Assembly (NCBI GenBank): GCA_963821025.1 | Contig: CAWGCG010000003.1 | Span: forward strand, 372,001-436,000 | Origin: WHSW01 sp963821025 | GTDB taxonomy: Bacteria; Actinomycetota; Thermoleophilia; Solirubrobacterales; 70-9 | DNA: 64,000 nt | Direction: 5' to 3' | Shown: positions 23,748 through 32,393 of the stretch, piece by piece | How the letters are laid out: every line of letters starts with the position of its first letter | How positions within the stretch are numbered: the first letter of the stretch is position 1 | The notes under the pieces: model-generated | Database searches by the model: none | What the model was told of the DNA's origin: nothing | What the model saw: only the letters and a program-made list of their open reading frames with translations | Program-made: the position numbers and the translations under genes

Positions 23748-24992
23748 TCAGCCGGAGGCTTCGGCCATGATCCGGCCGACGTTCTCGGGCGCGAAGAACT
23801 CCGGTGCCGAGAGCGTGTTCGCCTGCACGCTGATGAACCCGTCCATCGCCTCTTGGTTGCCGCTCATCGCCGCGAACAGCTGCTGTGCTTCGGGCGGCGG
23901 AGGCCGGAGCTGCGCGAAGTCGTCGGTGAACTCATATACCGGGCGCGCCTCGTGGTCGCGGGCCCGCTGGTAGTCGCCCATCGCCTCCTCGTATGAGCGC
24001 CGAGCCGAGAAGGCGTCATCGACGGCGTCGGCGACCAGCTCGGCGTCGCGGAAGGCGTCGTTGATTCCCATCGCGGTGATCGGGTTCTTGTGGTATCCGG
24101 CGTCGCCGAGCAATGCCCAGCCGGGGCCGAACGGGACCCGGAAGTATCCGGGCAGCTGGGCTGAGCCGATGAACTTCGACTCGCGTTTGGCGGCGCGCAC
24201 GCGCTCGCCGAACTCGGGAGCGAGGCTGACGGCGGAATAGAAGTTCCCCTCGATATCGGTGCGGTTCGCCTTGAACTCCTCGATCGGCCAACCGAAGGGG
24301 ACCACGGTGAGGTCGTCGTGGGTGGGAATGGTCGCCCAGCCACGGCGATGCTCGGCCCGGATCGTGGTGTCGAAGCCGTTCGCCGGCAGGCCGCTCCAAT
24401 AGGCGTAATACATAGCCATCTGCGATCGGCGCTCGTCGTAGTGCTCGGGCTGAACGGTCTTCGCCACCAGCGAGTGGATTCCGTCGGCGCCGATCACCAG
24501 CGCCGCACGTTCGGTGACCGAGGCGCCTCCCTCGGCGTGACCGCGGATGCCGGTCACGGTGCCGTTGTCAGCGAGGATCTCATCGACCGTGAACCCCTCC
24601 CTCAGCTCCGCCCCGGACTCCACGGCGCCCTCGACCAGAAGCTGGTCGAGGACCACGCGGCGCGGGCAATAAGCCTGCGCGACCCCGTCCACCGGGCGCG
24701 GGGATCCCGCGAGCGTCAGCGGCCCGAAGTCGAAGGAGTAGGTGCCCACCGGCGGACAACCGGTTGCCTCGAGTCGCTCGAACAGGCCCCAGCGCTTCAG
24801 CGCGGCCACCCCCGGGGGATGGACGAGGTGGGTGGACATCGTGTCGCTGGGAAAGGTCGCCTTGTCGAGCAACAGCACCCGGTAGCCCTTGCGGGCGAGC
24901 AGCATCGCGGTGGGGGAGCCCGCACAGCGAGCGCCGACGACGATCGCGTCGTAGCCGTTAGCGCTCTTTGCCGTACGGCTCGGTTCGTGCAT
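23748..24992 (-). CDS. FAD-dependent oxidoreductase (geranylgeranyl reductase/PHBH-like)
   Basis: A 414-residue single-component flavoprotein. YDAIVVGARCAGSPTAMLLARKGYRVLLLDK is the Rossmann FAD site, ALVIGADGIHSLVAK is the DG motif, and GWALLGDAGYHKNPITAMGINDAFRDAELVADAV is the GD motif binding the FAD ribose. These features place it with p-hydroxybenzoate hydroxylase-fold monooxygenases and reductases. It could hydroxylate an aromatic compound or reduce a prenyl group; the sequence does not decide. The ATG at 24992 is well placed. A second flavoprotein gene lies upstream on the same strand with a 74-base gap, so joint transcription is possible. Confidence 0.88.
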   Translation of the reverse strand: MHEPSRTAKSANGYDAIVVGARCAGSPTAMLLARKGYRVLLLDKATFPSDTMSTHLVHPPGVAALKRWGLFERLEATGCPPVGTYSFDFGPLTLAGSPRPVDGVAQAYCPRRVVLDQLLVEGAVESGAELREGFTVDEILADNGTVTGIRGHAEGGASVTERAALVIGADGIHSLVAKTVQPEHYDERRSQMAMYYAYWSGLPANGFDTTIRAEHRRGWATIPTHDDLTVVPFGWPIEEFKANRTDIEGNFYSAVSLAPEFGERVRAAKRESKFIGSAQLPGYFRVPFGPGWALLGDAGYHKNPITAMGINDAFRDAELVADAVDDAFSARRSYEEAMGDYQRARDHEARPVYEFTDDFAQLRPPPPEAQQLFAAMSGNQEAMDGFISVQANTLSAPEFFAPENVGRIMAEASG

Positions 24993-25066
24993 GGGTCGAG
25001 GGTCTCACCATGCCCCGGCTGGTTCCATGACGCTGCGCACACTCGCCCGGGCGCAACGCGCGGGGT

Positions 25067-26632
25067 TCAGATCGCGGCGAGCACCTCCTTGGCCGCCCGC
25101 TCGCCGCTTTCGACCCCGCCGTTGAGGTAGCCCTGGCTGTGGGTCGAGGTGTGCTCGCCTGCGAAGTGGGCGCGGTGCTCGGCGCGGCCGAGATATCCCC
25201 AATAGCGCGTGTACTGGCCGGGAAGGAAGCCGGCATAAGATCCGCCCACCCAGGGGTCGTCGACCCACGAGTCGAGCCATGAGCGACCGTTGTAAGCCTC
25301 GCTGATCCCGCGGACGCCGCGCTCGAACGCGGCCAGATTTGCGTCGACGATCGCAGCCGGCGCCCATTGATGGGGAACGTCGGTGGGATAGCCGGCGCCC
25401 GAGCGGCCGCCGCGCCAGATCGTGATCACGCTCGTCGGGCCCGACTGGCCCTCGGTCGACTCCCAGCTCGACTGGCGAGACGGCTTGTCCATCGCCATCC
25501 CGCCCGACCACTTTCCGATCTCATAGGGGCGGCGCTCGAGCTGGACGTGGTTCTTGGCGTTGGTTCCCATTCCCAGCTGCCTGATCGAGCGAAGCCGCTT
25601 CTTCGACAGCCCGGAATGATCGAGGTCGACCTGCCTCAGGGTGGTGAACGGAAGGCACAGGACGACGTGATCGGCGCCAACCGTCTCAGCGAGGCCCTCG
25701 AAGCGCAGCGCGTAGGAGTTGTCGTGGCGGCGTTCGACGGCTCGCAGCGGGGTTGCGAGCGCCACCGCGTCGTCGTCCAGCGTCGCGGCCATCCCTTCGA
25801 TGATCAGGTCGTTGCCGCCGGCCGTGTGGTAGCGCTCGTTGGCGCCGGGATAGGGGGCGACGTAGGCCTCGAACAGGTTGATCGCGCTCATCGCGCGGCT
25901 GTCGATGCCGAAGAACCCGCTGAGGCCGATGTCGACGGCCTCGCGCAGCAACCGGTCGTCGACGTTGTCGGTCAGCCATTCGAGCACCGTCATCTCGTCG
26001 AAGGCGCGGGCCACCCGCGAGGCCTTGCCGGCGTGGTAGTTGCCGACCCGCTTGTAGTCGCGCTCCAAGCGCTTGAACAAAGAGTCGAAGCCGGCATAGA
26101 CCCGGTCCGCCCGGCGCAGGCGGCCGTTCAGCCACAGGGGCCTGATCGCATCGTCGGGTGGCTCCGCGGCCTGGCGATCCTCGAGCCCGAGCCCGAGCTC
26201 ACGCACGATCCGAAGGATGTGCACGTGGCGGGTGTCGATGAACTCACCCCCGTGCTCGGAGACCTGCCCGTTCTCGAACCCCCGCACCGTCCAGCAGCGT
26301 CCGCCGAGGCGATCGTCTCGCGCCTCGAACACCTGCGCGTGGACCCCGTGCTGGCGCAGCCGGTAGGCGCAGGTGAGCCCGGCAAGTCCCGCGCCGACGA
26401 TCACAACGCGCGCTCCGGCTCGCCGCTGCTGGCGCCGCTGAGCGCGCCGCTCGCGCGCCGAAGCTACGGCGACGTTGCCCGCGAGCATCGCGCCCGCACC
26501 CAGCGCCGCACCTCGGGCGAGTAGCTGGCGCCGGGTGGTCCCGTCCACGCGCTCATCCACCGGCCGCTCCCCCCGCAGCTCCGCCGCGCGCTCTCGAAAC
26601 CGCCTTTGAAGTGGATCTCCGGTACCGGGCAC
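25067..26632 (-). CDS. Tat-exported flavin-containing amine oxidase
   Basis: A 521-residue flavin amine oxidase. The N-terminus carries a twin-arginine-like signal (TTRRQLLARGAALGAGAMLAG), so the protein is probably folded before export. The FAD dinucleotide fold is VVIVGAGLAGLTCAYRLRQHG, followed by DDRLGGRCWTV, GGEFIDT, LTDNVDD, NDLIIEGMAATLDDD and the C-terminal HFAGEHTSTHSQGYLNGGVESGERAAKEVL that closes the FAD site. Members oxidise primary or polyamines, or amino acids, to imines with release of H2O2. The GTG at 26632 is preceded by GGGAGGAGC. It lies upstream of the FAD monooxygenase gene on the same strand. Confidence 0.88.
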   Translation of the reverse strand: MPGTGDPLQRRFRERAAELRGERPVDERVDGTTRRQLLARGAALGAGAMLAGNVAVASARERRAQRRQQRRAGARVVIVGAGLAGLTCAYRLRQHGVHAQVFEARDDRLGGRCWTVRGFENGQVSEHGGEFIDTRHVHILRIVRELGLGLEDRQAAEPPDDAIRPLWLNGRLRRADRVYAGFDSLFKRLERDYKRVGNYHAGKASRVARAFDEMTVLEWLTDNVDDRLLREAVDIGLSGFFGIDSRAMSAINLFEAYVAPYPGANERYHTAGGNDLIIEGMAATLDDDAVALATPLRAVERRHDNSYALRFEGLAETVGADHVVLCLPFTTLRQVDLDHSGLSKKRLRSIRQLGMGTNAKNHVQLERRPYEIGKWSGGMAMDKPSRQSSWESTEGQSGPTSVITIWRGGRSGAGYPTDVPHQWAPAAIVDANLAAFERGVRGISEAYNGRSWLDSWVDDPWVGGSYAGFLPGQYTRYWGYLGRAEHRAHFAGEHTSTHSQGYLNGGVESGERAAKEVLAAI

Positions 26633-26725
26633 GCTGCTCCTCCCGTCGCTCGTCGGCGACCCTAGCCAAAGCCGGGTTGATGCGCAATATGCGCGAGGTG
26701 TCTTTCCGTGGCTTGGGCTGAGGGC

Positions 26726-27211
26726 TCAGGCGAGTGAGATCGCCACCTGCTCCAAGAGGTCCATCGCCTCCTGCATGCCGGCCTCCATCCCGGAGTTGAT
26801 GTGCGCGTCGCGGTGCTCCTTGCTGGTGTGCTGGACGAGGGTGGTGAGGGTCGTTCGGCCGTCCACCTCGGCGAACGTGATCGTGTCCAGCGCTTGCCCC
26901 TCGGGCATGCCCTCATAGACCTCGGTCGAGACGATCCGCTCGCTCGGGACGATCTCGCGGTACTCGCCATGGAAGGCGACCTCGAAGCCTTCGCTCGCGG
27001 TCATCACGTACCGCCAGGCTCCGCCGACGCGGAGGTCGATCTCGACGCTTGTCACCGCGCCGCGCTTGCCGCTCCACCAGCGCCTGACCAGCTCCGGAGT
27101 CGTGTACGCCTCATAGACCAGGTGCTTGGGCGCCTCGAACTCCCGCGTGATCAGGATCTGCTTGTCCTCCGGGAGCGTGACCACCGCTGTACCGCTACTC
27201 GTCGCTGCCAT
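26726..27211 (-). CDS. SRPBCC (AHSA1-like) protein paired with ArsR regulator
   Basis: A 161-residue SRPBCC protein: ILITREFEAPKHLVYEAYTTPELVRRWW is the diagnostic start, then VEIDLRVGGAWRYVMTASEGFEVAFHGEYREIVPSERIVSTEVYEGMPEG, TLTTLVQHTSKEHRDAHINSGMEAGMQEAMDLLEQ. The START-like cavity likely binds a hydrophobic ligand. The ATG at 27211 is preceded by GAAAGGAAG and lies inside the 3' end of the ArsR gene (17-base overlap), so translation is coupled. ArsR-SRPBCC pairs of this layout are very common in actinobacteria; the ligand is generally unknown. Confidence 0.9.
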   Translation of the reverse strand: MAATSSGTAVVTLPEDKQILITREFEAPKHLVYEAYTTPELVRRWWSGKRGAVTSVEIDLRVGGAWRYVMTASEGFEVAFHGEYREIVPSERIVSTEVYEGMPEGQALDTITFAEVDGRTTLTTLVQHTSKEHRDAHINSGMEAGMQEAMDLLEQVAISLA

Positions 27212-27548
27212 CTTCTGCTTCCTTTCCCTTGAGTTCCTCCAACACGACATCCAGTGCTTCGAACCGCTCGCTCCACGTCCGTTCGTAGTCCTTGACCCAG
27301 TCGTGGATCGGCTTCAGCGAGTGCCCATTGAGCCGGTACACCCGCTGTCGCCCTTGGTGGCGAACGTCGACCAGATCGACCTCCCGAAGCACCTTCAGGT
27401 GCTTGGAGACCTGTGGCTGAGCCAGACCGAGCAGCCGAACGAGCTCGTTGACCGGGCGCTCGCCGTCAGCGAGCAGATCGAGGATCTGCCGCCGCCGGGG
27501 CTCGGCCACCGCGTTGAACGCATCAGCTGTGGTCGCGGCTCGTGCCAT
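27195..27548 (-). CDS. ArsR-family winged-helix regulator
   Basis: A 117-residue regulator: FNAVAEPRRRQILDLLADGERPVNELVRLLGLAQPQVSKHLKVLREVDLVDVRHQGRQRVYRLNG is a complete winged helix, with LAQPQVSKHLKVLRE as the recognition helix. The metal-binding cysteines of arsenic sensors are absent, so it probably senses something else or responds through its SRPBCC partner. A TATAAT hexamer overlaps the first possible ATG (27557), and the next ATG (27548) lies seven bases beyond the hexamer, which suggests a leaderless transcript starting at 27548. It is divergent from the VOC gene at 27657. Confidence 0.9.
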   Translation of the reverse strand: MARAATTADAFNAVAEPRRRQILDLLADGERPVNELVRLLGLAQPQVSKHLKVLREVDLVDVRHQGRQRVYRLNGHSLKPIHDWVKDYERTWSERFEALDVVLEELKGKEAEDGSDE

Positions 27549-27551
27549 GCG

Positions 27552-27590
27552 GAGCATTATATACTTATATCAGCATATATGTACAGCTGA
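27552..27590. promoter_or_regulatory. AT-rich divergent promoter/operator of the ArsR-SRPBCC operon
   Basis: This is a sharply AT-rich island in GC-rich DNA. It contains TATATAC, TATAT and CATATATG blocks with loose dyad symmetry, plus TATAAT on the minus strand at 27561-27556. Its place directly in front of an ArsR gene is typical of a self-repressed promoter. The exact operator cannot be fixed by eye. Confidence 0.6.
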
Positions 27591-27656
27591 GGGAGTCGAA
27601 GGGTCGTGACGCCGCCCACGAGAGGGGCGCACCGCTACGAGAAAAAGGAGCCGCGC

Positions 27657-28040
27657 GTGCTTGGAGACCACCCGATCAACCCCGTTCTGCTGGCCACCGA
27701 TCTCGAGACTTCGAAGGAGTTCTACGCGGGCAAGCTCGGCCTCGAGATCATCAACGAGAGCCCGGAGGCGATCACCTATAAGTGCGGCGGCGAAAGTCAG
27801 CTCGCGGTCACCAAGAGCACCACGGGCACTGCCGACGAGCAGACCCAGGCCGGCTGGCGGGTCGACGACCTGGCCGCGGAGCTCGCCGAGCTGCGCTCCC
27901 ATGGAGTCGAGATCCAGGAGTACGACATGCCCGAGATGGGGCTGAAGACGGTCGACGGAGTTGCGGACCTGGGTTTCGCGCTGATGGCCTGGATCGTCGA
28001 CCCGCACAAGAACGCGCTCGCGATCATGCAGCTGAAGTAG
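27657..28040 (+). CDS. VOC family protein
   Basis: A 127-residue vicinal-oxygen-chelate protein: HPINPVLLATDLETSKEFYAGKLGLEIINESPEAITYKCGG, then TGTADEQTQAGWRVDDLAAELAELRSHGVEIQEYDMPEMGLKT and WIVDPHKNALAIMQLK. The first metal ligand position is occupied by Asn or Pro rather than His (HPINPVLL), so metal-dependent catalysis is doubtful. The GTG at 27657 follows AAAAAGGAG at six bases and is preferred to the GTG at 27606. The gene is divergent from the ArsR operon and may share its regulation. Confidence 0.82.
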   Translation: MLGDHPINPVLLATDLETSKEFYAGKLGLEIINESPEAITYKCGGESQLAVTKSTTGTADEQTQAGWRVDDLAAELAELRSHGVEIQEYDMPEMGLKTVDGVADLGFALMAWIVDPHKNALAIMQLK

Positions 28041-28148
28041 TGGCGAGCCGATGACAAAACCGCGGTTCGACATTCACCTCGCCTACCGGCTGATCGCCTC
28101 CGGAAACCCCACCGGCGAATAGTCCGTCCATCGCGTTAGCTTCGGGCG

Positions 28149-29174
28149 GTGGCTGAGCGGCAGACTGGGCGTGAGCTCGTCGCGGGACCGCCATCCGCGG
28201 GCTCGGCAAGCCCCGCGGCTCTGGCCCTTGGCCGGATCCGCGGCGACCGTTGGGCGCTCGTCTCGGGCGTGCTCTTCCTCTGCTTCGTCTGTATCTCGAT
28301 CGCCGCACCGCTTTGGGCTCGTTACGTCGCCGACACGGGCTACGCCGAGACCCACCTGAGCGAGTCGATCACCATCGACGGCGAGCCGACGAACGTCGTC
28401 TCCCTGGTCGGTGTGCCGATCGGGCCGACCTGGCACGCGGCCTACTTTCTCGGCGCCGACGAGACCGGCCGCGACCTGATGGTGCGGCTCCTTTACGGCT
28501 GTCGCGCCTCGCTGCTGATCTCGTTCGGAGCGCTGGCACTGACGCTCGCTCTCGCCCTGCCGCTGTCGCTCGCCGCCGGTTACTTCCGCGGTCGCGTCGA
28601 CGCCGTGGTCAGCCGGGTGCTCGACCTGCTCTGGTCGCTGCCGGCGCTCCTGCTCGGAGTTCTCCTCGGTACCGCGCTGACGCTGAGGGGCGTGGCGATC
28701 GGACCACTCACGATCGCTGCTGGATCGAAACTGATCCCGATCCTGATCATCGGGGTGGTCTACATCCCCTACATCGCCCGACCCCTGCGCGGGCAGGTCC
28801 TCGCCCTGCGCGAGCGACAGTTCGTCGAGGCGGCCCGCGCCGCCGGCTCGCGGCCGATCCGCGTGATGCGAACCGAGTTGCTCCCGCACCTGTGGTCCTC
28901 GATCCTGGTGCTCGCGACGCTGCTGCTCGCGAACGCCGTCGTGCTCGAATCGGCGCTCTCGTTCCTCGGTGCCGGCGTCGGCGCCCCGGAACCGTCGCTC
29001 GGGACGCTGATCGCCGCCGGCGTCGACACCGTCTATCTCTCCCCACACCTGCTTTTGGTTCCCTGCGTCGCGCTGGTGCTCCTGGTGCTCTCGCTGAGCG
29101 GTCTCGCGGAGGGCCTTCGGCGTGCCCTCGACCCGCGCGGTTCGCTCGGCATCGACCTGACCCGCGGACAGTGA
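28149..29174 (+). CDS. ABC transporter permease, DppC/OppC type
   Basis: A 341-residue inner-membrane permease. There is one N-terminal helix (LVSGVLFLCFVCISIAAPL), a periplasmic domain (YAETHLSESITIDGEPTNVV), FLGADETGRDLMVRLLYGCRASLLISF and the ATPase-contacting EAA-like loop RERQFVEAARAAGSRPIRVMRTELLPHL. This is the OppC/DppC subfamily of oligopeptide or nickel importers. The GTG at 28149 is taken as the start. The partner permease begins inside its last codons (four-base overlap). No binding protein or ATPase gene lies in the window, so the substrate is open. Confidence 0.88.
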   Translation: MAERQTGRELVAGPPSAGSASPAALALGRIRGDRWALVSGVLFLCFVCISIAAPLWARYVADTGYAETHLSESITIDGEPTNVVSLVGVPIGPTWHAAYFLGADETGRDLMVRLLYGCRASLLISFGALALTLALALPLSLAAGYFRGRVDAVVSRVLDLLWSLPALLLGVLLGTALTLRGVAIGPLTIAAGSKLIPILIIGVVYIPYIARPLRGQVLALRERQFVEAARAAGSRPIRVMRTELLPHLWSSILVLATLLLANAVVLESALSFLGAGVGAPEPSLGTLIAAGVDTVYLSPHLLLVPCVALVLLVLSLSGLAEGLRRALDPRGSLGIDLTRGQ

Positions 29175-30136
29175 TCGCCTACGCGACGCGCCGGCTCGGG
29201 TGGGCCCTGTTCACGGCCTGGATCGCGTCCGTGCTCGCCTTCTTTTTGTTCTGGACGATCCCCAACGTCGATCCCGCCTACAAGCTCGGCGGCGAGCGCC
29301 AGGGCACTGAGCGCAGCCGCGAGCGGGCGACCGACCTCTATGGACTCGACGATCCGCTGCCCGTCCAGTACGTCCGCCTGATGAAGGGGATCCTCGCCGG
29401 CGACGTCGCCTGCTTCTATGGCTGCGGCAACCTCAGACGGGCGTTCTTCGAGAGCCTGCCGGTCACCCTCTCGCTGGTCGCCGGCGCTGCCATGATCGCG
29501 ATCGGAGCAGGCGTCTGGCTCGCGCTCGTCTGCGTCCGCCACCGCGGTCGATTACTCGACCGGCTGATCTCGGGGGCGGCGGCGGTCGCCTACTCGGTCC
29601 CGTCGCTCGTTCTCGCCGCGGTGATGTGGGCATTCCTGTGCTACCGCTGGCAGGTCTTTCCGATCGACGGCTACGTGCCGTTGACCGAGAACCCGATCAA
29701 GTGGGCTTGGCACCTGCTCCTGCCGTGGATCGCGGCGGCGCTTCCATTTGCCGGCGCCTACGTCCAGGTCGTGCGAGCGGCGCTTCTCGATGCCGTCGAC
29801 GAGGAGTGGGTCCGGACGGCGCGCGCCAAGGGGCTTTCGGAGCAGCGCGTCCTGCGTCGTCATGTCCTCCGCAACGCGCTGATCTCCCCGATCAGTCTCT
29901 GGGGCCTCGATTTCTCACACGCCTTCGGCGGCTTCATCCTCTATGTGGAGGTGATCTTCGGGCTCCCGGGGATCGGCACCCTCACCGCGGACACGCTGCA
30001 GGGCTACGACCTGCCGCCGATCGTCGGCCTGGCCGTCTGGCTTGCGCTCGTCGTCGTCGTCTTCAGCGCGCTCGCCGACGTGATCATCGCCTGGCTCGAC
30101 CCCCGCACGCGGCGGCCGGCGGCTAGGTGGTCTTGA
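29171..30136 (+). CDS. ABC transporter permease, DppB/OppB type
   Basis: A 321-residue permease beginning IAYATRRLGWALFTAWIASVLAFFLFWTIPNVDPA, the usual OppB start. ATDLYGLDDPLPVQYVRLMKGILAGDVACF is the periplasmic loop, and EEWVRTARAKGLSEQRVLRRHVLRNALISP is the coupling loop. It ends WLDPRTRRPAARWS. The GTG at 29171 overlaps the DppC-type stop; the much longer upstream frame is a shadow of the first permease gene. The order C-then-B is the reverse of most opp/dpp operons. It converges with and overlaps the UspA gene by 14 bases. Probably a heterodimeric import channel. Confidence 0.88.
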   Translation: MIAYATRRLGWALFTAWIASVLAFFLFWTIPNVDPAYKLGGERQGTERSRERATDLYGLDDPLPVQYVRLMKGILAGDVACFYGCGNLRRAFFESLPVTLSLVAGAAMIAIGAGVWLALVCVRHRGRLLDRLISGAAAVAYSVPSLVLAAVMWAFLCYRWQVFPIDGYVPLTENPIKWAWHLLLPWIAAALPFAGAYVQVVRAALLDAVDEEWVRTARAKGLSEQRVLRRHVLRNALISPISLWGLDFSHAFGGFILYVEVIFGLPGIGTLTADTLQGYDLPPIVGLAVWLALVVVVFSALADVIIAWLDPRTRRPAARWS

Positions 30137-30539
30137 CGACCAAGACGGAGCAGCCGGCTTTGTGCGTGACCGTGTTCGGCACGCTGCCGAGCACTCTCCG
30201 CCGCATTCCCTTGTTGCCGATCACGAGCAGATCGGCGCCGCACTCGGTGGCGAGCCGGACCAGAACCTCGGCCGGGTCGCCCTCGTCGACCAGCGTCGTG
30301 CACTCGAGCCCCTGCTTGCTCAGATCCGCCTCGGTGTGCTCGAGGATCGAGCGCGTCCGCACCGACGTGTTCGTCGCCCATTGCAGCTCGATGTCGCCCT
30401 CGGGCGACCCCGCCGACTCCTGGAAGGCGCTCAGGAGCACGAGCTTGGCCTCGAACCGCCGCGCGATCTCGGCTGCCTCCTTGACCGCCTCGGCGGCGGT
30501 CGCCGATCCGTCGGTCCCCACTGCGATCGTCGAAATCAT
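30123..30539 (-). CDS. universal stress protein, UspA family
   Basis: A 138-residue UspA protein: STIAVGTDGSATAAEAVKEAAEIARRFEAKLVLLSAF, then CTTLVDEGDPAEVLVRLATECGADLLVIGNKGMRRRVLGSVPNTVTHKAGCSVLVVKT. The G-x2-G-x9-GS-x-x-N pattern (GNKGMRRRVLGSVPN) marks the ATP-binding subclass. I start at the ATG at 30539 because the 13 residues upstream do not belong to the fold. It is a cytoplasmic stress-response nucleotide-binding protein, monocistronic here and divergent from the LuxR regulator. Confidence 0.9.
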   Translation of the reverse strand: MISTIAVGTDGSATAAEAVKEAAEIARRFEAKLVLLSAFQESAGSPEGDIELQWATNTSVRTRSILEHTEADLSKQGLECTTLVDEGDPAEVLVRLATECGADLLVIGNKGMRRRVLGSVPNTVTHKAGCSVLVVKTT

Positions 30540-30586
30540 CGGGGCAGTATCCACCACCGAGGGCCGGAGACCAAACAACTTGAACC

Positions 30587-32257
30587 GTGGCCGCGAATAG
30601 CATCGGCACGGTGGATGCCGCAGACGAGCTTGACCACGGTCGGGACTGCTACGTAGGAGGAGCTTGGACGGAGGCTTACACCTCGCTGCGCGCAGCCGAT
30701 CAGAAGCGCTCGTTGGAAGCGGAGGACCTCGAGCTGCTGGCCACGTCGGCCTACATGCTCGGCCGAGATGACGAGTATCTGAGCGATCTGGAGCGAGCCC
30801 ACCATGCTCACCTCGCGGCCGGCGAGGCCGCGCGGGCCGCGAGGGCCGCGGTCTGGATCGGGATCACGCTCGCCACCAGCGGGGAGAGGGCACCTGCGAG
30901 CGGCTGGTTCGGCCGCGCGCAACGGCTTATCGACCGCCAGGAACGGGACTGCGTCGAACTCGGGTACCTGCTGCTGCCACCGATGTTGGAGCTCGTTGCC
31001 GACGGGGACTACGAGGACGCTTACGCGATCGGGTCCAACGCGATCGAGATTGGCGAGCGCTTCGACGACGCGGACCTGATCGCGCTCGCGGTTCAAGAAC
31101 AGGGCCATGCGCGGCTCAAGCAGGGCCGGATCGGTGAGGGGCTCGGGCTCTTGGACGAGGCGATGGTGGCGGTCACCGCGGGCGAGCTCTCGCCGATCGT
31201 CACCGGATTGATCTATTGCAGCGTGATCGATGGCTGTCGGGACGCCTACGACCTGCGCCGTGCCCAGGAGTGGACCGCCGCCTTGACCCGCTGGTGTGAG
31301 CGGCAGCCAGACATGGTCCCCTACACCGGCCAGTGCCTGATCCACCGCGCCGAGATCATGGAATTGCACGGTCAGTGGCGAGAGGCCCTGGCGCAGGCCG
31401 AGCTCGCCAGCGAGCGCTTCGCGGAACGGATGAAGATGAATCAAGTGGCCGCAGCCGATGCGCTCTATCGGCAAGGGGAGGTCCACCGTCTGTTGGGCGA
31501 CTCCCAGGCGGCCGAAGCGGCGTACCGGGGAGTGAGGCGGTGCGGGTCGGAGCCGCAGCCCGGCCTCGCCCTGCTACGGCTCGCCCAGGGGGATGTGACC
31601 GCCGCCAGCGCCGGGGTCCGCCGGCTCCTGGGCGAGACGACCGAGCGGCTCGGACGCGCCCGGCTGCTGCCCGCTTGGGTCGAGATCACGCTGGCCGACG
31701 GCCACGGCGAGGAAGCACGCGCCGGATCCCGCGAGCTCGAGCGGATCGCCGCGAGCTATGACAGCGCCGCGATCGACGCGAAGGCCGCGTACGCACGGGG
31801 AGCCGTCGAACTGGCCGACGGCGACGCGCCGGCCGCGCTGGTCGCGCTGCGTCGCGCTGCGGCCGTATGGGCGGCGCTCGAGGCCGCTTACGAGCTCGCC
31901 CGGACCCGGGTTCTCGTCGGCCTGGCCTGCCAGATCGCAGAGGACCCGGAGGCGGCCTCTTCGGAGCACGAGGCGGCTCGGGCGGTCTTCGCCGAGCTGG
32001 GCGCAGCACCCGATCTGGCCCGCCTCGATTCACTGATCGAGAAGCCTGGGGCGCCCGACGAACTGCATGGGCTGACCGTGCGCGAACTTCAGGTGTTGCA
32101 GCTGGTCGCAACCGGCGAGACCAACAAGGCGATCGCGGCCGAACTGGTGATCAGCGAGAGAACCGTCGACCGCCATGTGAGCAACATCTTCGCCAAGCTC
32201 GCGGTCTCCTCGCGGGCTGCTGCGACCGCGCGCGCCTACCAACTGCGGCTCGTTTGA
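30587..32257 (+). CDS. LuxR-family regulator with TPR-like sensor domain
   Basis: A 556-residue protein. Residues 1-480 are alpha-helical repeats of TPR type (AWTEAYTSLRAADQKRSLEAEDLELLATSAYMLGRDDEYLSDLERAHHAHLAAGE, and similar helices such as GQWREALAQAELASERFAERM), without the MalT ATPase module. The last 62 residues are a LuxR/GerE helix-turn-helix (LTVRELQVLQLVATGETNKAIAAELVISERTVDRHVSNIFAKL). It resembles the large stand-alone LuxR regulators common in actinobacteria, whose signals are unknown. The GTG at 30587 is the most upstream plausible start; a GTG at 30611 is an alternative. The cupin gene downstream may be a target. Confidence 0.88.
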   Translation: MAANSIGTVDAADELDHGRDCYVGGAWTEAYTSLRAADQKRSLEAEDLELLATSAYMLGRDDEYLSDLERAHHAHLAAGEAARAARAAVWIGITLATSGERAPASGWFGRAQRLIDRQERDCVELGYLLLPPMLELVADGDYEDAYAIGSNAIEIGERFDDADLIALAVQEQGHARLKQGRIGEGLGLLDEAMVAVTAGELSPIVTGLIYCSVIDGCRDAYDLRRAQEWTAALTRWCERQPDMVPYTGQCLIHRAEIMELHGQWREALAQAELASERFAERMKMNQVAAADALYRQGEVHRLLGDSQAAEAAYRGVRRCGSEPQPGLALLRLAQGDVTAASAGVRRLLGETTERLGRARLLPAWVEITLADGHGEEARAGSRELERIAASYDSAAIDAKAAYARGAVELADGDAPAALVALRRAAAVWAALEAAYELARTRVLVGLACQIAEDPEAASSEHEAARAVFAELGAAPDLARLDSLIEKPGAPDELHGLTVRELQVLQLVATGETNKAIAAELVISERTVDRHVSNIFAKLAVSSRAAATARAYQLRLV

Positions 32258-32393
32258 GCGAGCTCGTGGGTGGGACTACCCACGCCTGGGTCCGGCCGAA
32301 GTTGGGTGATTCATCCGATGTGCGGGCCACGCCGCCGACCTAGCCTCCGAGTCGAGGCCCGCTGAGGGCGCACTCGACCAAGAGGAGGGCGAC

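Noticed and set aside
28250..29170. N-terminal 307 codons of a 628-codon frame before the DppB-type permease
   Set aside because: This part overlaps the DppC-type gene in another frame and is Arg/Pro-rich. The permease starts at the GTG at 29171.
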